Shown in pieces: positions 58,799 to 64,000 of a DNA stretch of 64,000 bases (its first letter is position 1; every line of letters begins with the position of its first letter). This DNA comes from Eustoma russellianum. Lineage: Eukaryota > Streptophyta > Magnoliopsida > Gentianales > Gentianaceae. A model generated the notes under the pieces. That model was given only the letters and a program-made list of their open reading frames with translations, did not search any database and was not told the DNA's origin. The translations under genes were made by a program, and so were the position numbers. The DNA lies in NCBI GenBank assembly GCA_036186865.1, contig AP025056.1:25773346-25837345 (forward strand), given 5' to 3'.

Positions 58799-59218
58799 CA
58801 CCACCAAAAAAAAGACATATAGCGACAAACAAAAGTCGTCGCTATGTCGTCGTTAAGGACATTTAGCGACGAAATTGCAACGAAAAAAGTTGGTCGCGAT
58901 ACGGCTTGTCGCAAAGTGAATTTCGTCGGTGGCGCGTCGCTATATTGGGACGGAAAAGTTTTCGTCGATGTTGCGTCGCACAATTGCGACGAACAAATGT
59001 CAGTTCTGCGACCAGATACTACCGTCGTTGTTTCGTCGGTGTATGTTGTCGTCGCTATTTTATAATTTTTTATTTTTTTATTTCCTTTCTGCGACATATT
59101 TTTTCGTCGCCAAGTTTCGTCGGTATATTTTTTCGTCGCTATTTTTAAATTTTTGATTTTTTATTTCCGGTCTGCGACATTTAGTTTTCGTCGCAGGTTC
59201 GTCGCTATTTTATAATTT
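58799..59218. repeat. CACTA subterminal repeat region
   Basis: Many direct and inverted copies of TCGTCGC / GCGACGA occur, for example TTTCGTCGGT, TGCGACAT and GACGAAATTGCAACG. A unit with TCGTCGCTATTTT, a T-rich stretch and TCTGCGACAT repeats near 59050 and 59130. Such motifs bind TnpA in En/Spm. Overlapping 70-100 codon frames here on both strands are products of the repeat. Confidence 0.85.
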
Positions 59219-59502
59219 AATATTTAATATTAAATATTATATATTTTTAATTTATAAATAATACAATATATTATTAATTAAATAGTTTTTATTATTATTT
59301 AATTTTTATAATAATAAAAATATTTTGTATATTAAATCATTTGTACGAATGTTATACCGAAATACAGTACTTGCGTATTGAAGTTCGTAAACAACACAAA
59401 CGAAATAGAATCCGTATAAATGTCATATAAAATATAAAAGTACAAAGGATATCTCAATACAATAAACGAAATAGACTGTACGAAAAATCAAAAAATGAAA
59501 TA
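59219..59502. other. AT-rich CACTA interior with gene 3' flank
   Basis: An extremely AT-rich stretch (59219-59340) contains AATATTAAATATTAT palindromic motifs, followed by ordinary non-coding DNA up to the stop codon of the TnpA-like gene. Confidence 0.5.
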
Positions 59503-61493
59503 CTATGCAGAGGAAGATGGAGGGGGATCATGCGGAGAAGAGTGACCATCAGGGGGAGGCTGAGACTGCGAGTTGCTGGAAATCATAGAGATGATGAGAT
59601 GCGATAGCTGCGAGATTTGCTGGTTCGTCTGCTCTTGCGCCTGCATCGTCTGCTGCTGCACCTGCATCGTCTGCTGCTGCACCTGCATCGTCTGCTGCTG
59701 CGAATGCTCAAGCACCTGCTGAAACGCCTGCTGAAGCGACTGCTGCAGCTCCTGCTGGGTCTGAGTCAGCTGCGACCGCAGTGCTCGTACGCTTTCCTCA
59801 TGCTGCGCCCTGATGGTCTCCACCTCATGCTGCAGCGCCGCATGCTCTGATTCCAGGCGCGAAAGAGTCTCTGGGGCCGTAGAAGGCGCGGAGGTGCTGG
59901 CCTCAGAGGAAGCACCTGCATGCAGAACTTCGGGAAAGAATCGCGGCGCTGCTGATCCGACCCCGTACACCTCCCTCTTCTTCTTATTCTGAGGGCCGAC
60001 GGTCCGAACTGCATCCCAATAAGCGCGGTTCTTGTCGGCCTCTTCTCCCCTAAGTGCGAGTAGTCTGTTGTACTCGTCCTGAAATGAGAATAAGAATTGT
60101 TAGGGTTTAGGGTTTAGCAATAAAATAAAACAAACTAATGAAAAAACAAATGATATCGTAGTCTACTTACACTGATGTCGCGCGCCTTCGTCGTGATCCA
60201 GTCCTCCGTTCCGTCGGAGGCTTTCTTCCGATGCGTCTTGTAGAAGAGATCGTAGGAGGCTGGCCACTCTCCCGTCTCCTCTTGCTGAAAGAATGAAATA
60301 AAATATGTTAGTGAAATCCATAATTTTAAAAATTTTGGCATGACCTATTTGTTTATTGGAGGTATCCCGGCCTTAAAGGCCTCTCCCAAGTCAAAGCAAA
60401 AATAAAAAGAAAAAGACAAATGAAAACATATACTACTTAAATTAACCATATACGAATACCAAAAAAACAACAGCGCAACATAAGAAATCAATGAATATAA
60501 ATAATCCACTTAAGTCAATGAATGTAAATAATCCACTTAAGTCCACGAATCTAAATAATTCAATAAATCAATGAATCTAAATAATCCAATATTAAAATAC
60601 TTACCATAGAACGCATCGTGGTAGCGTGGGAAACCGACCCACCTGAGTGTGTGGCAGGTGCTGGGCCCTGTACATTGCCGCTGCGCCGGTTTGCCGCGTT
60701 CCGGGCGCTGCGGGCTTGGGTACCAGGGTCCATCCAACCTGCTATCCAGCCCGCCCAGGTGGCCTCGGATATGTAGGCAGGCCTGGCATAATTGGGGTCA
60801 CGCTCCCACTTGGTCTTGTGCGAGTTGATGAAGTCCCTGTAGCGTGTGGCGGCCCTATGCCGCCAGGCCTGCTCCACGTCGTGGGCGATGTCAGCTGGCC
60901 AGCTGTACGCCTTCTGCAATTATTATACGGAGGAAAAGTAAAAACGTGGTTAGAAAAGTAATGATCGATTACGTATCAAAAAATGAAATTCACCAAATTT
61001 GAATACCTGAAACTCATCCCAGTAGAATCTACGTGTCTGCATGATGACAAAAGCCCAGCGGTATCCAGCTGGGTCCTGCCTCAGGTGGAAGGACCGAGTG
61101 ATGCAACCGGAAATCTGGCCCGAGTCCGCTGCAAACCTGAAAGAGGTGAAGTTGTTAAGAAAAAATAACGCGTGAAATATATTTCAAAAAGTGTTAAAAA
61201 AAATAAATTATTACTTACGTGTGGGTATCATATGACCAAGGGAGGGCACGACGCCCTCGTATGACACCCTCGTCCGATGCCGCATCAGACGCCGGAGGAG
61301 ATGCTAAACCGGTGGGTGTGGGTGGCGGCGTAGATCGGGGGGGTGCGGACCTCTCGGCGGACCCTAAAAGGTCTGCGTCCGCAGCAAGAGCTGCGGTCGA
61401 AACCGACCCAAGCTGCTCATGCTGAGAGAGAAACCTATCAAACTCTCCTGACATGTCATGTGTAGATCGAGTCGGAAGACCCTCACTAGCCAT
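59503..61493 (-). CDS. Plant Ptta/En/Spm transposase (TnpA-like) gene, five exons, apparently intact
   Basis: Five minus-strand exons join in frame: 61493-61219, 61136-61007, 60913-60605, 60284-60171 and 60078-59503, giving 467 residues. All introns are GT-AG. Donors are GTAAGT except the second (GTATTC); acceptors are TTTCAG or TTGCAG. The ATG at 61493 follows a likely acceptor (CCTTGCAG, 61499), so a 5' leader intron is possible. The protein has a Pro/Ser/Ala-rich N-terminus, then a Ptta/En/Spm domain (RFYWDEFQKAYSWPADI, YRDFINSHKTKWERDP, HSGGSVSHA, YDLFYKTHRKK), and a Gln-rich coiled coil with three QQTMQVQ-type repeats. In En/Spm, TnpA binds subterminal repeats. No stop or frameshift is seen. 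Splice sites are inferred from sequence only. Confidence 0.82.
59637..59700. repeat. 21-bp in-frame minisatellite in the TnpA-like gene
   Basis: Three near-perfect 21-bp units containing CACCTGCATCGTCTGCTGCTG encode the seven-residue QQQTMQV repeat in the coiled coil of the last exon. Copy number could vary without shifting the frame. Confidence 0.85.
60489..60598. repeat. About 27-bp minisatellite in intron 3
   Basis: Four imperfect units of CAATGAATNTAAATAATCCA type lie in tandem just downstream of the exon-3 donor on the gene strand. Confidence 0.8.
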
Positions 61494-61779
61494 CAGATCT
61501 GCAAGGGTGAAAAACTTAAAAGGCACATTCAACGAGTTTAGGACACCGGTTGGCCAGACAAATAATATGTCCAAAAATGACAAGTGTTTGCATACATTTA
61601 ATGCAAGATATTAATAATTTTGAAAATTTCGGCATGACCTATTCGTTTATCGGAGGTTTCCCAGCCTTAATGGCCTCTCCAAAGACAAATGTCAAGCACA
61701 CCATTCATTGGCCAAGAACACCACATTTCTACTAATTGATAAAATTAAAGTCAATTAAGCAAAAAATTACTTAATGGCC

Positions 61780-61782
<3 letters not shown>

Positions 61783-61827
<45 letters not shown>
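61783..61827. repeat. (TA)n microsatellite at the L1-type LINE tail
   Basis: About 22 TA units directly follow the minus-strand 3' end of the LINE (TCTTTAAA). It may be the LINE's own tail or a target microsatellite. Confidence 0.85.
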
Positions 61828-61830
<3 letters not shown>

Positions 61831-61859
61831 AAGAAAAGATCTTTTATTACGACAAAGCC

Positions 61860-62795
61860 TCACTTTTGGCGGAGGAAAACCATCGTACAAATGTCAGAAT
61901 ACGCAAATAAATGGATCAAAAAGCCAATGATGAGATATCTCCAGTCGCATATGATATGTCGCATTAAAACCTTGCCAAGAAAAACCACCCTTGTGGATAA
62001 AACCTTGGCGAAGGAAAAAGCGTGCATATTTATACGACTGTCATTGATACCCAAGTTATACAATACAGTATACAAAGAGTGTGTATGTGCAGCTGTCCGC
62101 CGATGATGTATTCCCCAGGAGTTGACAAGAAGAGCCATTTTGAGTTGGACTATGTTGCAAGGCTGCCATGGTAGCGTTCCATTGTGATGCTCCCGCCAAA
62201 TATCATCCGCATGTAAAAGCATCCAAATAGTGTTGATCCTCCATGTCATCCAAAACGTGTTGATCATCCATGCAATAGGCAAGTAAAAACATGTGTGAAG
62301 TATATCGAGGCTACAGGAGAAAGCAGCGAAACCAATCCAGTAGAAGAAACACATACCCAACCTGCCTGCACCATCTGATGTGCAGGCAGGGTCATTGGAG
62401 GAGAGCCAATCCCTATGGAAGACCCGGGAAGCATCAACAACAAAATTTTGAATGTGAAAGTGCATCCATGCCGTCACCATACATAAATGTGCATCAAAGA
62501 AATTGAGAAAGGTATACACCAGACGCCTCCCATGCCTGCCCGCACCAAATGTAGCGCAGGCAGAAAGGAGGGGACAGTGCCAATCCGTTTGGAAGACTGC
62601 ATGTTTGCTAGTGTTGCAAGCGCACGCCAAATGTAACTCACCGAGATCACCACAGCCATTGATCAAGGTAACAGCATGAATATGTATCAGTAAAGAAAGT
62701 ATACAGCAGTAGTGTATGAAATAAACAGTATGCGTACCGGGTCTGCCCGTGACTGTTAAGACACGGGCAGAAGATTCGAAAAAATAGCAGGCCAT
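61860..62795 (-). CDS. 311-codon frame after LINE RNase H (coding status uncertain)
   Basis: The ATG overlaps the RNase H stop as TAATG (62797-62793), an arrangement that in some LINEs allows reinitiation. The frame is open to 61860. The predicted protein is rich in Cys, His, Trp and Phe and matches nothing I recognise. It holds three imperfect repeats with cores SARVLTVTGRPG (residues 9-20), SACATFGAGRHG (78-89) and PACTSDGAGRLG (136-147), each encoded by a GC-rich hairpin. VF..DW precedes the second and third. Against coding: its last part covers LINE 3' motifs usually considered untranslated. It could be a structured 3' UTR. Confidence 0.3.
   Translation of the reverse strand: MACYFFESSARVLTVTGRPGTHTVYFIHYCCILSLLIHIHAVTLINGCGDLGELHLACACNTSKHAVFQTDWHCPLLSACATFGAGRHGRRLVYTFLNFFDAHLCMVTAWMHFHIQNFVVDASRVFHRDWLSSNDPACTSDGAGRLGMCFFYWIGFAAFSCSLDILHTCFYLPIAWMINTFWMTWRINTIWMLLHADDIWREHHNGTLPWQPCNIVQLKMALLVNSWGIHHRRTAAHTHSLYTVLYNLGINDSRINMHAFSFAKVLSTRVVFLGKVLMRHIICDWRYLIIGFLIHLFAYSDICTMVFLRQK
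62361..62771 (-). other. Three GC-rich hairpins in the LINE 3' region
   Basis: TCTGCCCGTG/CACGGGCAGA (62742-62771) and CCTGCCTGCA/TGCAGGCAGG (62361-62390) are perfect 10-bp stems with 10-base loops. The middle one (62533-62563) has a 9-bp stem with a CC bulge. Starts are about 208 and 172 bases apart. They mark the three repeat units of the overlapping frame. Confidence 0.85.
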
Positions 62796-64000
62796 TAGAT
62801 TGTGCGCAAGCGCGCCGATGTGAGATCCAGTGCCACGGATGCCTTGACCATGGGAGGAAGGGTATGACTGTTATACAATCCCGTTGTAGGATGCATCATT
62901 GCATGTTGAGCAAGATAATGAGCCGGCATATTATTCTCCCGGTACGTATGAAGCAGTACCAGCCGATGCTGACTAACCAGATTGTGAAGCTGCCGAAGAT
63001 GATAATTTCCCGCTGGCTGCCGAGGCTTACATAGACATGTTATCATTTGCGCACAGTCTGATTCTACCATGAGCGAACGGTATAAGGGTAGAAAATAAAT
63101 CAGGCCAAAAAGAGTGGCCTGGATCTCTGCCTGTAGCGGTGTACTGTGCGGGAGACGAAAAGAAAGTGCCTGGATACAACCCCTATCATGATTACGCAAG
63201 ATCACTCCACCTGTTGCATAATGTTGGCCAACTGCTGCATCCACATTTAACTTGAGACGCCCAGAAGGGGGTGTTTGCCACCGAATAACCCGAAGACGAG
63301 GAGTACGAATCCGAGGGAGCCAGGAGAGAGATAGCAAAGGACCTGCTGCCAGCTTGGTTCCCTGGATACTCATCGCCCAAACGTGTATATCAAAATGAAT
63401 AGAGTTACGCAATGACGTCGTCGAAAAAATTGTTGTGTCCCCAAAGATGATCTGTGCATATTGACGCCAAATATTTGATAATAGTATCGCAGGAACGACG
63501 ATCTTCAAAACCCCCACAAGTGATGTAGAATTGGACCGATACCACCAAGAGAGTAAATATTGCCGCAAAGACAGAGATGTCGGTGGTACTCCATGTAATT
63601 CAGCAGCAAAAAAAACCCCAGAAATACCGAATGCGGGTGCAGTAAATGAATATATGGTCCACTGTGGCTGAATGCGATCTGCAAAAAGGGCATTGGGTCG
63701 GACGCATCACCAGATATTTCCCTATGTAATCTTCAAACGGCATGGCTGAATGGAAAAAGCGCCACAGCAAAAGTCGAACAGAGGGAGAGTGGTGTTTAGA
63801 CCAAATAAATGCTGTCGAGAGTAAGGTTAGGCGCGAAACCCGACATATATCATAGGCCGACTTAAGTGAAAACTCCCCTGAAGGCGTGGCCGTCCATGAT
63901 GGAAATGTGCCCAATCCCGTTGAGTGAGAAGAGCAGATGGGGTGGATTCGACAAATAGACTTCCAAACCGCGGAATCTGGTAGCCTGGGAGTATAGTCGC
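62795..64000 (-). pseudogene. LINE ORF2 C-terminus: zf-RVT and RNase H (one frameshift)
   Basis: From the right edge: SGEFSLKSAYDI, LLWRFFHSAMP and the finger CPFCRSHSATVDHIFIYC (CX2C...HX4C) make the zf-RVT domain. The frame then slips at an A8/T8 run (63608-63615) and continues as 63568-62795 in another frame. There the RNase H domain shows LNVDAAVG, AEIQATLFGL, VESDCAQMI and RENNMPAHYLAQHA. The D-E-D residues are present; His replaces the usual Asp in the last motif. RNase H would remove template RNA during LINE integration. Without the single-base slip both domains form one chain. Confidence 0.88.

Larger units (their letters stand above)
58799..61770 (-). mobile_element. CACTA (En/Spm) transposon, 3' end and TnpA-like gene
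   Basis: The terminus reads CACCACCAAAAAAAAG, a variant of the usual CACTACAA start. It is followed by a GTCGC-rich subterminal region typical of plant CACTA elements. The gene inside runs toward this end, so it is the 3' end. The base triplet TAG before 58799 is the presumed 3-bp duplication. The other terminus and a TnpD/TNP2 transposase gene are not in the window. An L1-type LINE begins on the right, so the upstream part may be interrupted. Confidence 0.85.
61828..64000 (-). mobile_element. L1-type LINE, 3' end
   Basis: Minus-strand zf-RVT zinc finger and an RNase H of the plant L1 type are followed by a long 3' region. Near 62070-61960 this has TTTTTCCTTCGCCAAGG and TTTTTCTTGGCAAGG, motifs seen downstream of ORF2 in plant L1 elements. 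The start, endonuclease and RT lie beyond the right edge. This LINE is unrelated to the RTE at 1064-5135. Confidence 0.85.

Noticed and set aside
58795..59156. Several frames of 70-100 codons on both strands in the GTCGC-rich region
   Set aside because: Low-complexity subterminal repeats of the CACTA element, with no coding signature.

Overview
This window is nuclear DNA from a flowering plant, most likely a eudicot with a large, repeat-rich genome. It consists almost entirely of nested transposable elements. I see no host gene. The evidence is Ty1/copia retrotransposons with initiator-methionine-tRNA primer sites, two unrelated LINEs, a Ty3/gypsy relic and one end of a CACTA (En/Spm) DNA transposon. 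Bases are AT-rich throughout, except in the CACTA gene and the last 3 kb.

Layout. (1) 1-8921, minus: Copia-1, running from mid-element to its 5' LTR and split by an RTE-type LINE (1064-5135) that left a 10-bp target duplication. (2) 8922-21851, plus: Copia-2, an old relative of Copia-1, with Copia-1 sitting in its 5' LTR and the 10.1-kb Copia-3 (11036-21135) in its gag. (3) 21852-23622: an orphan LTR tail, then a minus-strand Ty3/gypsy RT-RNase H relic. Copia-4 (23623-34892, 11.3 kb, 3-kb LTRs, perfect TTTCC duplication) is inserted in that relic. (4) 34917-49433: Copia-5, which has lost its 5' part and carries the youngest-looking element, Copia-6 (39103-49233, perfect AATTT duplication), inside its 3' LTR. 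(5) 49434-51883: the end of Copia-7, another lineage, apparently the old target of Copia-5. (6) 51884-53125: unassigned DNA with a LINE-tail remnant. (7) 53126-58798, minus: Copia-8, a Tnt1-like element. Its 5' LTR is cut by a CACTA element (58799 onward) that carries an apparently intact five-exon TnpA-like gene (59503-61493, minus). (8) 61783-64000, minus: the 3' end of an L1-type LINE with zinc finger and RNase H, followed by an unusual 311-codon frame.

Copia-3, -4, -5 and -6 look like Sirevirus (SIRE/Maximus) elements: very long LTRs, Gag with a CCHC knuckle (plus a coiled coil in Copia-4 and -6), and several AAGGGGGAG polypurine tracts before the 3' LTR. All element polyproteins are broken by stops and frameshifts. 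The only frame that looks intact is the CACTA gene.

The most interesting signals are non-coding. The LTR leader upstream of the primer site holds a series of RNA hairpins whose stems are kept, partly by paired base changes, in families whose primary sequence has diverged. The U3 regions carry family-specific arrays of palindromes. The L1-type LINE has three hairpin-bearing, in-frame repeats in a frame joined to the RNase H stop by TAATG. I made all comparisons by eye, without alignment or database searches.
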